Source: Akkermansia sp.
GTDB lineage: Bacteria > Verrucomicrobiota > Verrucomicrobiia > Verrucomicrobiales > Akkermansiaceae
Reading direction: 5' to 3'
Assembly (NCBI GenBank): GCA_022787425.1
Contig: JALFWB010000003.1
Coordinates: 1-64,000, forward strand
DNA length: 64,000 nt
Numbering within the stretch: the stretch's first letter is position 1; each line of letters starts with the position of its first letter. The notes beneath the pieces were generated by a model that was given only the letters and a program-made list of their open reading frames with translations, searched no databases and was not told the origin of the DNA. The translations under genes were made by a program, and so were the position numbers. Shown here in pieces: positions 30,933 through 40,032 of this stretch.

Positions 30933-30962
30933 ATTCTACTCCACAGGGCCCCGCCTTGGCAA
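30933..30962 (-). promoter_or_regulatory. Promoter of HAD gene
   Basis: TTGCCA (30957-30962), 18-nt spacer, TAGAAT (30933-30938), 6 nt to the ATG. Confidence 0.55.
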
Positions 30963-31035
30963 GCCGTAAAACGCCCCCTTCCCCATTCCTGAGGTCTGTT
31001 TTTGCACTTTTTTCCGTAAAAAGGCGAATTTCGGG

Positions 31036-31064
31036 TTGCAAAATCGTCCCTTTGGGTGTACAAT
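31036..31064 (+). promoter_or_regulatory. Promoter of hppA
   Basis: TTGCAA (31036-31041), 17-nt spacer, TACAAT (31059-31064). The leader would be about 54 nt. Confidence 0.7.
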
Positions 31065-31069
31065 ACGGC

Positions 31070-31096
31070 GCATTTTTGGCTAATACTTAAAAATGC
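31070..31096 (+). promoter_or_regulatory. 5' hairpin in hppA leader
   Basis: A perfect 8-bp stem GCATTTTT/AAAAATGC with an 11-nt loop starts at the predicted transcript start. The 3' arm contains an ATG opening a four-codon mini-ORF (ATGCAAAACTATTAA). A 5' hairpin of this sort often stabilises mRNA; regulation by the mini-ORF is conjecture. Confidence 0.4.
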
Positions 31097-31124
31097 AAAA
31101 CTATTAAATCAAGAAATAAGAACC

Positions 31125-33377
31125 ATGTCACCGCAAACATTATTCTGGATTGTTCCGGCAGCTTCCTTGGTGGCGCTTGCTTTTGCCGCAAAGTTCTACT
31201 GCGGCATGAAGAAAGCGGACGAAGGGACAGACCGCATGAAAGAAATTGCCGGCTATGTGCGTGAAGGCGCAATGGCCTACCTGAAGCAGCAGTACAAGAT
31301 AGTGACCCTCATCTTCATTATCTTGGCCATCGTCTTCGCCGTGATGGCATTCTACAACCTGCAGAACAAGATTGTGCCCGTCGCTTTCCTGACCGGCGGC
31401 TTCTTCTCGGGTTTGGCCGGTTTCATCGGCATGAAGACGGCTACTTATGCCTCCGGCCGTGTGGCCCAGGCATGCCGCGATGAGGAGGACGGCCTCAACA
31501 AGGGCCTTCAGCTCGCGTTCCGTTCCGGCGCCGTGCTCGGCCTTACCGTGGTGGGCTTCGGCTTGCTGGATATTTCGGCTTGGTATCTTATTCTCGACAA
31601 TACGGGCCTTATCGAGGCCGAGGGTGTCTCCAAGCTCGTGGAGATTACCACCATCATGCTGACCTTCGGCATGGGTGCCTCGCTGCAGGCTCTCTTCGCC
31701 CGCGTGGGCGGTGGTATTTACACCAAGGCGGCCGACGTGGGCGCGGATTTGGTGGGTAAGACGGAGTACCACTTCAACGAGGATGACCCCCGTAACCCCG
31801 CCACCATCGCGGATAATGTGGGTGACAACGTGGGTGACGTGGCCGGCATGGGTGCGGACCTGTATGAGTCCTACGCCGGTTCCATCTTGGCTTCCGCCGC
31901 TCTGGGTGCCGCCGCTACGGCTGTTGCGGGCGGTTCGTATGATGAGGGCCTCAAGCTGGTGATGGCTCCCATGATCATCGGTGCCATTGGTACCATCCTT
32001 TCCGTGCTGGGCATCTTCACTGTGCGCACCAAGCAGGGTGCCACGCAGTCTATGCTCATGGCAGCCTTGAACAAGGGCATCAATTTCTCCGGCGTGCTCA
32101 TCGCGCTGGCGGCGGCCGGTGTGCTCTACACGCTGGGCATTCAGAACTGGCTGGGTCTCTGGGGCTCCATCGTCATCGGCCTGCTGGTGGGTATCCTCAT
32201 CGGTAAGGTGACAGAGTACTACACTTCCTTCGAGTACAAGCCCGTTAAGTTCATCGCGGAGAACGCCACCACCGGCCCCGCGACGGTCATTATCTCCGGT
32301 ATCGGTGTGGGCATGATTTCCACCTGCTGGCCGGTAATCTTCATCGTGCTGGGCACCATCGGTGCTTACATCTGCGCGGCCGGTGCATTCTCGGCAGACA
32401 GCATGAGCATGGGTCTTTACGGCATCGGTATCGCTGCCGTGGGTATGCTTTCCACCCTGGGTCTCACCCTGGCTACGGATGCCTACGGGCCCATCTCCGA
32501 TAACGCCGGCGGCAACGCCGAGATGAGCAACCTGGGCGAGAGTGTGCGCTCCCGCACGGATGCGCTGGATGCCTTGGGCAACACGACGGCTGCTACCGGT
32601 AAGGGCTTCGCCATCGGTTCCGCCGCTCTCACGGCTCTCGCGCTTCTCGCTTCTTACATCGAGGAGATCAAGATCGCGGCCGATCGCGTGGGCGAGTTCA
32701 GCCTCAACTGCTTCAGCGAGACGCTGAATGCTCATCAGCTCACCATCGCGGGGCAGACCAAGGATGTGATGAATCTGACCATCGCGGACTTCATGCAGCT
32801 CTTCGAGGTGAACCTCATGAACCCCAAGGTGCTGCTCGGTATCTTCATCGGTGCCATGCTTTCCTTCCTCTTCTGCGGCCTTACCATGAACGCCGTGGGT
32901 CGTGCCGCCAAGAGCATGGTGGAGGAGGTGCGCCGCCAGCTTTCTGACAAGGATGTGTTCGAGGGCCGCAAGAAGGCGGACTACGCCCGCTGCGTGGGTA
33001 TCTCCACTCAGGGTGCTCAGCGCGAGATGATCGTGCCGTCCATGATCGCGGTGATCGTTCCCATCGCCACGGGCCTCATCATGGGTGTGCCCGGCGTGTT
33101 CGGCCTGCTGGCCGGCGGCTTGGCGGGCGGCTTCGTGCTCGCTATCTTCATGGCTAACTCCGGCGGTGCTTGGGATAACGCCAAGAAGTACATCGAGACC
33201 GGTGACGCCCCCTTCTGCGGCAAACACACCGCCATTCACGATGCTTCCGTGGTCGGCGATACCGTCGGCGACCCCTTCAAGGACACCTCCGGCCCCTCGC
33301 TGAACATTCTCATCAAGCTCATGAGCATGGTCTCCATCGTCACGGCCGGCCTCAACGTGGCCTTCTCCCTGCTCTGA
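31125..33377 (+). CDS. hppA: Membrane-bound ion-translocating pyrophosphatase
   Basis: A 750-aa integral membrane pyrophosphatase that couples PPi hydrolysis to proton or sodium export. About 16 membrane segments are expected. The PPi/Mg site is [18 protein letters not shown], then [26 protein letters not shown], with the C-terminal [16 protein letters not shown]. The potassium-dependence marker reads [10 protein letters not shown]. Ala at the position where potassium-independent enzymes have Lys indicates a K+-dependent enzyme, a class that includes both Na+ and H+ pumps. I cannot separate the two. The start MSPQTLFW is preferred to an upstream in-frame ATG inside the promoter. A strong terminator follows. 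Confidence 0.97.
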   Translation: MSPQTLFWIVPAASLVALAFAAKFYCGMKKADEGTDRMKEIAGYVREGAMAYLKQQYKIVTLIFIILAIVFAVMAFYNLQNKIVPVAFLTGGFFSGLAGFIGMKTATYASGRVAQACRDEEDGLNKGLQLAFRSGAVLGLTVVGFGLLDISAWYLILDNTGLIEAEGVSKLVEITTIMLTFGMGASLQALFARVGGGIYTKAADVGADLVGKTEYHFNEDDPRNPATIADNVGDNVGDVAGMGADLYESYAGSILASAALGAAATAVAGGSYDEGLKLVMAPMIIGAIGTILSVLGIFTVRTKQGATQSMLMAALNKGINFSGVLIALAAAGVLYTLGIQNWLGLWGSIVIGLLVGILIGKVTEYYTSFEYKPVKFIAENATTGPATVIISGIGVGMISTCWPVIFIVLGTIGAYICAAGAFSADSMSMGLYGIGIAAVGMLSTLGLTLATDAYGPISDNAGGNAEMSNLGESVRSRTDALDALGNTTAATGKGFAIGSAALTALALLASYIEEIKIAADRVGEFSLNCFSETLNAHQLTIAGQTKDVMNLTIADFMQLFEVNLMNPKVLLGIFIGAMLSFLFCGLTMNAVGRAAKSMVEEVRRQLSDKDVFEGRKKADYARCVGISTQGAQREMIVPSMIAVIVPIATGLIMGVPGVFGLLAGGLAGGFVLAIFMANSGGAWDNAKKYIETGDAPFCGKHTAIHDASVVGDTVGDPFKDTSGPSLNILIKLMSMVSIVTAGLNVAFSLL

Positions 33378-33403
33378 TGCAGGCCTGAACAGCCCTTTTC
33401 CTC

Positions 33404-33439
33404 ACCCCGCCCCCGCTCTCACGCGGCGGCGGGGTTTTT
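33404..33439 (+). terminator. Terminator after hppA
   Basis: Stem CCCCGCC/GGCGGGG followed by TTTTTG. Confidence 0.8.
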
Positions 33440-33533
33440 GATGCCCCGGCAGAGGAGGACATCACATGACAGGGACGCTAGGAAGCGAGTGGAACAAATG
33501 AAACGAAAGGAAGTTGGTGGGGTGAGATAATGC

Positions 33534-33562
33534 TTGGCAAGGAGGCGGTGAGCGGGTAAAAT
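33534..33562 (+). promoter_or_regulatory. Promoter of SNF2 gene
   Basis: TTGGCA (33534-33539), 17-nt spacer, TAAAAT (33557-33562), 6 nt before the GTG start. It supports a leaderless GTG-initiated transcript. Confidence 0.6.
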
Positions 33563-33568
33563 GGGGGT

Positions 33569-36223
33569 GTGGAGATCTGCTTGCGAGTGGGGGAGGATGG
33601 GGGATGTTGTCTTGAGCCGAGGGGGTGTGCGCCCCGCTTGGAGCGGGCTTTTGTGACATCTGTCGGGGCGGGGATGCTGGATTTACTGAGGTTCGGGGTG
33701 CCGATGGGAGCAGCACCGGTGCTGCAGTGGCTGCGGGATAAAGCAAGAGAGCGGCTGGTGCTGTATCTGCGCGCGGCAGGACGGGGAGAAACTGCCGCCG
33801 AGGTCATTCCGCCGACTGCCGGAGAGGCAACAGTTTGGCTGGAAGGGATGCCTCCCCTAGCGGGACAGGCCATGAGCACCGGACTGCTGACCCGGTGGTT
33901 CAGCAGTCTTGCCCCGGCTTTAGAGCGAGCAGCGGTGAAGGAATGCTGTACACCCGTGGAATGGCTCTGCAAGCTGGGAGAAGGGTGGCAGCAGCTCGGT
34001 CGTCTGTGCTTTCACCTAGCGGAGAATGCCGGCGAGGATGCCCTGAACCACCCCTTTGCCTTTCTGGCAACCTTTGTCCACAAGGTAGGTCCGGATGACA
34101 AGCCGCGCCATGCCCCTCTGGGCTTGGCAGCACGCCTGCTGGCCAATGACCATGCAGCCCTGGGAGACCTTCTGCGCCCCCTTAGAAAACTGGCAGAAGA
34201 GGATGTATTCTGGGCCCGGGTTATCAATAGCGGCGATGTCTACAAACCCTGCGCTTGGGGACCTCGGCAGGCCTACGCCCTGCTGGAAGGCATGCCGAGG
34301 CTGGAAGAGATCGGCATCGAGGTACGCATGGTCAACCTGTGGAAAACTCGTCCTCCTAAGGCCGAATTGACAGTCACCATGAATCCCGATGAATCGGGAG
34401 GCAAACCCGGAGGAACACCGTCCATCAACATCAACTCTCTGGTGCGTTTTATTCCGCAAATTGCCTTGGGAGACCGCTACCTGACCGATGAAGAGGTGGC
34501 AGAGCTTCTATCCGGCGAAGATGGTCTGGTACGCTTTCGCGGTGAATGGGTACGACTGGATCGCGAACGATTGGGAAAGCTGCTCGATACCTGGAAGCGA
34601 GCTACACGCATGGCCGCCGGGGGGATTCCCCTACTGACGGGGCTGCGCTACCTGCTGGGCAAACGCAGTGATGCCCTCCCCCAGCTACCACCCCCTGAGG
34701 ACGGGATCCGCCTGCAACTCGGCGAACGCCTGACCTTGGCCCTCAGCAACCTACACTTCGGCAATCTCCGACCACAGCTGCCCGATGCCCTGCACCATAT
34801 CCTGCGCCACTATCAGGAAGAAGGTGTGCGCTTTCTACTAAACGTGACAGAAAGCGGCTTCGGGGCCTGTCTGGCGGATGACATGGGACTGGGCAAGACG
34901 CTACAGGTAATCAGCTGGCTGGTGCATCTGCACAAAGTCGGCGAATTAGCCCACGGAGCCGCCCTGGTAATTACCCCGGCCTCCCTGATCACCAACTGGC
35001 AGGAGGAACTGAGCCGCTTTGCCCCACAGCTCAGTACCCTGATTCTGCACCCTTACGCCCTGAGTCGCACAGAACTCGATACCCTGCATCGCGCCCCCGA
35101 ACGAATGTTGGCTCGAGCACATGTTGCCCTGACAACTTACGGCATGGTAACACGACTCGAGCGGCTCCCGAACTGCTCCCTCCCTGCCCTGGTTCTGGAT
35201 GAAGCGCAGGCCATCAAAAACGCCGGTTCTCAACGCAGCCAAGCGGTACTCCGACTTCAATCCTCTGCCCGTCGTCGTGTAGCACTGACCGGCACCCCCG
35301 TGGAAAACTCCCTGATGGAGCTGCACAGCATCTTCAGCTTCCTCACCCCCGGACTACTGGGCAGCGAGAAGGAATTTGCCGCCATGGTACGGGAAATGGG
35401 GAGCGACTACACCCCCCTGCGCCGCTTGGTACGCCCCTTCATGCTGCGCCGTCTGAAGAGCGACCCCACGCTGCTGCCGGAGCTACCGCCCAAGACCGAG
35501 CAAGCCGCCTATTGCCTGCTTACCCCCGAGCAAACACGCCTCTACGCCCGAGAGGTCGAAGCCCTGCGCGCCGTCCTTGCCGAGCCGGATCCGCAGACAC
35601 GCCTGACGCTTGTCTTACCCATTCTCGGCAAACTCAAGCAGATTTGCAACCACCCCGCCCAGTACCTGGGAGAAAGCTACTACGACCCTGCTCTGAGCGG
35701 CAAAATGCAACGTCTGGGCCACCTAGCCGGCAGCATCGCCGCAGCGGGAGACTGTTGCTTGGTATTCACCCAATACCGCAGTATCATCGAACCCCTGCAT
35801 GACTACCTGGAAGGCATCTTCGGCTCCCCGGGTCTCTGCCTACACGGCGGCACCGGACTGGAAGAACGCCGCGCCATGGTGGAAGCCTTCCGAGACCCGA
35901 GAGGTCCCCGCTTCTTCATCCTCTCCCTGCGTGCCGGGGGCACCGGACTCACCCTCACACGCGCCCGCCACGTCATCCATTTCGACCGCTGGTGGAACCC
36001 CGCCGTGGAAAATCAGGCCAGCGACCGTGCCTACCGCATCGGACAGAAAAATCCTGTGCTAGTTCACCCACTCATCTGCCGAGGAACCATCGAAGAGAAC
36101 ATCCACCGCATGATTGCACGCAAGCAATCCATGGCCGATGCTCTCCTCTCCGGAGGTTTGGAAAAATTGTTACTCAATCTTTCTTCCGAAGAACTACTGG
36201 AAATGGTAGGAAGGGCGTTTTAA
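33569..36223 (+). CDS. SNF2-family DEAD/DEAH-box helicase (RapA/HepA-like)
   Basis: An 884-aa SWI2/SNF2 ATPase. Residues from about 270 to 370 (ALGDRYLTDEEVAELL, GEWVRLDRERLGKLL) match the SNF2-associated domain of bacterial family members. The motor follows: motif I ADDMGLGKTLQ, motif II DEAQAIKN (DEAQ in place of DEAH), motif III LTGTPVENS, and in the second lobe LSLRAGGTGLTL and QASDRAYRIGQ. Such proteins remodel protein-DNA complexes, for example recycling RNA polymerase. The N-terminal third is unassigned. The GTG start is fixed by the promoter 6 nt upstream. I see no classical terminator, only an inverted repeat at the stop codon. Confidence 0.93.
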   Translation: MEICLRVGEDGGCCLEPRGCAPRLERAFVTSVGAGMLDLLRFGVPMGAAPVLQWLRDKARERLVLYLRAAGRGETAAEVIPPTAGEATVWLEGMPPLAGQAMSTGLLTRWFSSLAPALERAAVKECCTPVEWLCKLGEGWQQLGRLCFHLAENAGEDALNHPFAFLATFVHKVGPDDKPRHAPLGLAARLLANDHAALGDLLRPLRKLAEEDVFWARVINSGDVYKPCAWGPRQAYALLEGMPRLEEIGIEVRMVNLWKTRPPKAELTVTMNPDESGGKPGGTPSININSLVRFIPQIALGDRYLTDEEVAELLSGEDGLVRFRGEWVRLDRERLGKLLDTWKRATRMAAGGIPLLTGLRYLLGKRSDALPQLPPPEDGIRLQLGERLTLALSNLHFGNLRPQLPDALHHILRHYQEEGVRFLLNVTESGFGACLADDMGLGKTLQVISWLVHLHKVGELAHGAALVITPASLITNWQEELSRFAPQLSTLILHPYALSRTELDTLHRAPERMLARAHVALTTYGMVTRLERLPNCSLPALVLDEAQAIKNAGSQRSQAVLRLQSSARRRVALTGTPVENSLMELHSIFSFLTPGLLGSEKEFAAMVREMGSDYTPLRRLVRPFMLRRLKSDPTLLPELPPKTEQAAYCLLTPEQTRLYAREVEALRAVLAEPDPQTRLTLVLPILGKLKQICNHPAQYLGESYYDPALSGKMQRLGHLAGSIAAAGDCCLVFTQYRSIIEPLHDYLEGIFGSPGLCLHGGTGLEERRAMVEAFRDPRGPRFFILSLRAGGTGLTLTRARHVIHFDRWWNPAVENQASDRAYRIGQKNPVLVHPLICRGTIEENIHRMIARKQSMADALLSGGLEKLLLNLSSEELLEMVGRAF

Positions 36224-36241
36224 TGGTCATTTTATGACCAT
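36223..36241. repeat. Inverted repeat at SNF2 stop codon
   Basis: A perfect palindrome ATGGTCAT-TTT-ATGACCAT overlaps the stop codon (TAATGG). There is no T-run, so it is a poor terminator. It could be a protein-binding site or mRNA 3'-end hairpin. The following AT-rich 145 nt contain a doubled CCTCAAAAG word. Confidence 0.5.
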
Positions 36242-36387
36242 GCGCTCCAAATTTAACCATCGTTCCTGAACCATCATAGCCTCAAAAGTCCTCAAAAGGC
36301 CCCAAAAACGGTGTTTTTCGCCACATTTCAGACTTGGCACGGAATTTGCATAAAAAAGGGTAGCGAAGCACCACGCGATCCACTATT

Positions 36388-36690
36388 ATGGCAAAGATAT
36401 ACAAGTACGATTTCGAGAAACTCAAGACCGTCCTCAACAAATTGAGCGACGAAGCACGCGCCGACCTTCTGATGGACATCGTAGACTCCCAGATGCCGGC
36501 CCTGCAGGAGTGCAGTCACGCCTTCCCCGATGACGACCCGCTCCTCAACTCCCTCTCCATGGTCATATCGGATCAGAGCATCAAGATCTACCTCAACGTC
36601 TGCTTCCCCATGTCGGGACTGCTGAACTTGGAGGCAGAGCTGGAGCTGACCCCGGCCGGGCAGAGCAAATGGCGCAAACTCTCCGCCTGA
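36388..36690 (+). CDS. Small hypothetical protein
   Basis: A 100-aa acidic protein with no signal peptide or membrane segment. It has a helical N-terminal half (YDFEKLKTVLNKLSDEARADLLMDIVDSQ) and a short beta-like region (SIKIYLNVCFPMSG). I do not recognise a family. It has typical high-GC codon use and plausible composition, and it fits between the SNF2 gene and the convergent methyltransferase (13-nt gap). It is probably real, but the function is open. Confidence 0.65.
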   Translation: MAKIYKYDFEKLKTVLNKLSDEARADLLMDIVDSQMPALQECSHAFPDDDPLLNSLSMVISDQSIKIYLNVCFPMSGLLNLEAELELTPAGQSKWRKLSA

Positions 36691-36703
36691 TGCGACCGGG
36701 ATG

Positions 36704-37330
36704 CTAGCGACGCGCAACCAAGCAGACTCGTCCGGAGTCCTGCTGCAGATGGCACTGCGCGTCCTGCAACCCGGCCCCGGAGGCAAAAGCGACCAGCTCC
36801 GCCGGCGTATAAACACGCATACCCTTGATACGCCGAGCGGCCTCCGGACACCGATCGGGGTCGCAGCAATCTAGGCATATCATCAGGCTTCCGCCGGGCT
36901 TGAGTACCCGAGCTATCTCCTTCAGGTCCTCCGCCGGGCAAGGCCAAAAATACAGCGACTCACTGCTGGTAACCACATCAAAGGTATTGTCAGCGAAAGG
37001 AAGAGAAGAGACACTGCCCTCAATGGCCTCCACCATTCCGTCACGCACCCCGCGACGGTTTACACGCAGTGTCTCAGCAACGGATTTCGGCGAGTAATCC
37101 ACGCCGGTGAGGTGCAACTGCGGCTCGAGCTCATGCACCATGCGCAGCAGCCCACCGCCGCCGCAGCCAACGTCCAGCAAACGCCCGGTGTGAGGCAGAT
37201 CGACATGCTCCAAACCGAACTGCCAGAGTGGCACATGCTCGCGGTTCATGTTCAAGAACACCAAGAAACTCCCGAAGAACACCCCGGGCTTAGCGTAATT
37301 CTGCTTCCACTTCCAGTACATACCCCGCAT
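36704..37330 (-). CDS. Class I SAM-dependent methyltransferase
   Basis: A 208-aa methyltransferase of the Methyltransf_11 type. SAM-binding motif I is RLLDVGCGGGGLLRM (about residues 50-64). Motif II is LTGVDYSPKSV. The post-motif strands are SLPFADNTFDVVTSSESLYFW and RVLKPGGSLMICLD. The substrate is unknown; relatives modify small molecules or lipids. It lies downstream of the tpiA terminator on the same strand. An in-frame second ATG three codons in is an alternative start. Confidence 0.88.
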   Translation of the reverse strand: MRGMYWKWKQNYAKPGVFFGSFLVFLNMNREHVPLWQFGLEHVDLPHTGRLLDVGCGGGGLLRMVHELEPQLHLTGVDYSPKSVAETLRVNRRGVRDGMVEAIEGSVSSLPFADNTFDVVTSSESLYFWPCPAEDLKEIARVLKPGGSLMICLDCCDPDRCPEAARRIKGMRVYTPAELVAFASGAGLQDAQCHLQQDSGRVCLVARR

Positions 37331-37341
37331 TCATGAAAATA

Positions 37342-37368
37342 CCCCCGGGGTCTTGAGAACTCCGGGGG
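37342..37368 (-). terminator. Terminator after tpiA
   Basis: A 10-bp stem CCCCCGGAGT/ACCCCGGGGG (one wobble) with a 7-nt loop, followed by TATTTTC on the minus strand. Confidence 0.75.
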
Positions 37369-37391
37369 CAAAAAGTTCAGCGTGTCCGGTC

Positions 37392-38156
37392 TTACACAGA
37401 AGCACGGATGATAGCCGCGAAGGAGTCAGCCTTCAGCGCGGCACCGCCCACCAGAGCACCATCGATGTCCGGCTGGCCCATCAGCTCCTTGGCATTGCCG
37501 GGCTTCACGGAACCACCGTACTGGATGCGAACCTTGGCAGCAGCATCGGCGCCGAAGGTATCGGCCACCACGCTGCGAATGAAGGCATGAGCGGACTGGG
37601 CATCCTCAGCAGAAGCCGTCTTGCCCGTACCGATGGCCCACACCGGCTCGTAGGCGATCACGAGGCCCGCGACCTGCTCCGGGGTCAGACCCTCCAGGCC
37701 GTCAACCACCTGGGTCTTCAGCACGCTCTCAAGCTGACCGCCCTCGCGCTGCTCGAGCGTCTCGCCGATGCAGTAGATGGGGACCAAGCCGGCGGCCAAA
37801 GCCTTCTTGATCTTCTTGTTGATGTAGGCGTTCGTCTCACCATGGTACTGACGGCGCTCGCTGTGACCGAGCACCACATAGCCGCAGCCCAGCTCCTGCA
37901 GCATGGCCGTGGAAATCTCACCGGTGAAGGCACCGTTGTCGCGGTCGCTCACGTCCTGAGCGCCCACGCCCAAGCACTTGCAGCCGTTCAGCGTTTCCAT
38001 CACGGCCGGAATCGTTACAAACGGGGGAACGATCACCTTCTCCACGCATTTGCAATCGCAAAGTTTCTCCTCCTTGAACGCCGCCAAGAAAGCCTTAGCC
38101 TCCTTCGGGCCCATGTTCATCTTCCAGTTCGCTGCAATAATCGGTGTACGAGACAT
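37392..38156 (-). CDS. tpiA: Triosephosphate isomerase
   Basis: A 254-aa TIM interconverting DHAP and glyceraldehyde-3-phosphate in glycolysis. The catalytic Lys lies in AANWKMN, His in VLGHSERR, and Glu in AYEPVWAIGTGK. The phosphate-gripping IQYGGSVKPGN and GALVGGAAL motifs are intact. Length is normal. It is monocistronic, with a clear promoter and terminator. Confidence 0.98.
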   Translation of the reverse strand: MSRTPIIAANWKMNMGPKEAKAFLAAFKEEKLCDCKCVEKVIVPPFVTIPAVMETLNGCKCLGVGAQDVSDRDNGAFTGEISTAMLQELGCGYVVLGHSERRQYHGETNAYINKKIKKALAAGLVPIYCIGETLEQREGGQLESVLKTQVVDGLEGLTPEQVAGLVIAYEPVWAIGTGKTASAEDAQSAHAFIRSVVADTFGADAAAKVRIQYGGSVKPGNAKELMGQPDIDGALVGGAALKADSFAAIIRASV

Positions 38157-38183
38157 AGCTTTATCGTCTGTTGTGACACCCCC

Positions 38184-38212
38184 AGATTACCCCCGCACGG
38201 GCGATAAGTCAA
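38184..38212 (-). promoter_or_regulatory. Promoter of tpiA
   Basis: TTGACT (38207-38212), 17-nt spacer, TAATCT (38184-38189), giving a leader of about 20 nt. Confidence 0.65.
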
Positions 38213-38270
38213 GCATTTTTTACCGCATGGGAGTAAGTTCTCAGCGAATTGCCCTCGTGCTATTTTACGC

Positions 38271-38299
38271 TTGACAATATAAGGGGGTCAACGTAGGAT
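38271..38299 (+). promoter_or_regulatory. Promoter of 38.3-kb membrane protein gene
   Basis: TTGACA (38271-38276), 17-nt spacer, TAGGAT (38294-38299), giving a leader of about 14 nt. Confidence 0.65.
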
Positions 38300-38319
38300 A
38301 AAGCAAGCAAATTGTCACC

Positions 38320-40032
38320 ATGTTCTCTTTTCTCTCTAAGCACTACATTGCGTCTTCCTTAATTTTTCTTTTTCTCTGCCTTACCTTGTTCTTCGGTTCT
38401 GTACCATCGATGAACAATGATGACTTTCAAATAGCCTTTTGCATAAACGGCGGTGGCGAAACAGCAGGCTCATTCGGAGTATACGTTCACACATTGATCG
38501 GCTCACTCTGTACACTACTGTTGAATTTCTCGACTTCTGTTTGTTGGTATTTGGTCGTCCTTACCACAGTCAACATCGCTGCCTTTTTTTCCGTTCTTCT
38601 GTACACCATGAGAGAAATAAGGAGTGATCATTCCCCAAAGGCGTACCGAGGCATTCTATATTCTTTCCTCGCCGTTACCCTTCTATACGGATGTCTCGAC
38701 TCACTCGCCACGAATCAATACACTCATATTGCTATTTTGACCGGAGGCAGCGGTATTCTTTGGTTTTCCTGTTCCCTGCGGACACCCCGCTTTTCGATTT
38801 TCATCATTCCTGCAATCCTCCTTGTAGCACTCGGCTGTATGATGAGAGCGGACTCCGTCTTCTCCGTACTCTTCCTTTATATCGCCGTTTGCCTTACTTT
38901 CCTCATCAGAGATAGGTTTCGTCTACTCAAAAACCTCAACTTCATCATCGGCTCTATAGGTATGCTTGCCGCCATCATCACACTGAACACGATAGACCGA
39001 TTCACCATAGAAGGATCTCCGGAATGGGAACAGGCTTACGCAGACAGAAAAACGATGGTGGAAATTGTTGATTATCCGGATAATTCCGGTCTCAACAAAG
39101 ACGAGATATGCAAGGAAAACGGAATCTCGCCTCTCGAGTTCAAGCTCTTAAAATCCTTCTTCTATGTACCTAGATTTCAGGACAGCAGAGAAACACGAAT
39201 TGCCGAAAGGATACACAAACGAGATCGTCGTGGTTTATTCGGTCTTGAGACGACTTCTGAGATCGGTTTACTGACACCCAGCATTAAGAAACTGTTTGAG
39301 CCCTTTTCGTCTCTCATGATGCTGACGAAATGGTGCATATTCGGCATGACATGTTTTCTATTCGTCATTACTTTCTGCAAAAAATCCGCTAAGAACTGCC
39401 TACCTATGATTATAGTAGTCATAGGCTATATCGTGACACTCATCATGGTAGGAAGATGCACAGGAAGAGTAACAAATCCGGTCTTATTTATTGCATCCGT
39501 ATGGGTGCTTACCCACCTCCCCCGACATGCACCATTTCTCCAGAAAAAATGGGCAGTAGCAACTGTCTCCATCATTCTACTTTGTGGCTGCGCCTTTACT
39601 TTTCGACACACACTTGGGCACAGATTCTGGAACGCACGGGCAGAGGCGCATGAATACTGTGCAGCGCGACCGGAAAATTTGTACATCACCACCAACCAGC
39701 AAGGGTGCGGATTATTCCCGGTGGGATTCACGGGGTACAGCATGGATTATCTGCACAAGACGAATGTGCTGCCGGTCGGGGACGGCTGGATGTTCTATAC
39801 TCCGGCATACCGGGCAGCCTTGGCGGCTCGCAAGATAGAGAATCCATACAGAGAATTACTCAAGGACAACGTCTACGTCATCACCTTCCGGCAGGAGGAC
39901 AAGTGGGTACTGAAACAGCTGAGTGCCCTGCACGAATTGTACACCGGGCAGGGGGTGGAATTCAGCAAGGTGCATGCCATAGGCGAGCACAGCTTCTGGA
40001 AAGCCCATCAGCTCCCCAATGCAGCAAAATAG
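38320..40032 (+). CDS. Polytopic membrane protein, possible GT-C glycosyltransferase
   Basis: A 570-aa protein with about ten membrane segments in the first 410 residues and a soluble C-terminal part (about 430-570). After TM1 the outside loop reads SMNNDDF. Acidic residues at this position are a mark of GT-C fold glycosyltransferases and their relatives that use lipid-phosphate sugars. No named family is recognised. The gene is clearly more AT-rich than neighbours (runs such as ttcctttatatcgcc), suggesting transfer. Its 3' end overlaps the convergent GT14 gene by 25 nt. A surface-glycan role fits the neighbour but remains inference. Confidence 0.7.
   Translation: MFSFLSKHYIASSLIFLFLCLTLFFGSVPSMNNDDFQIAFCINGGGETAGSFGVYVHTLIGSLCTLLLNFSTSVCWYLVVLTTVNIAAFFSVLLYTMREIRSDHSPKAYRGILYSFLAVTLLYGCLDSLATNQYTHIAILTGGSGILWFSCSLRTPRFSIFIIPAILLVALGCMMRADSVFSVLFLYIAVCLTFLIRDRFRLLKNLNFIIGSIGMLAAIITLNTIDRFTIEGSPEWEQAYADRKTMVEIVDYPDNSGLNKDEICKENGISPLEFKLLKSFFYVPRFQDSRETRIAERIHKRDRRGLFGLETTSEIGLLTPSIKKLFEPFSSLMMLTKWCIFGMTCFLFVITFCKKSAKNCLPMIIVVIGYIVTLIMVGRCTGRVTNPVLFIASVWVLTHLPRHAPFLQKKWAVATVSIILLCGCAFTFRHTLGHRFWNARAEAHEYCAARPENLYITTNQQGCGLFPVGFTGYSMDYLHKTNVLPVGDGWMFYTPAYRAALAARKIENPYRELLKDNVYVITFRQEDKWVLKQLSALHELYTGQGVEFSKVHAIGEHSFWKAHQLPNAAK

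Noticed and set aside
33462-33972. Minus-strand ORFs of 94 and 164 aa before the SNF2 gene
   Set aside because: They overlap the hppA terminator, the SNF2 promoter and the start of the SNF2 gene. The composition (Ser/Pro/Thr-rich) fits a shadow frame.
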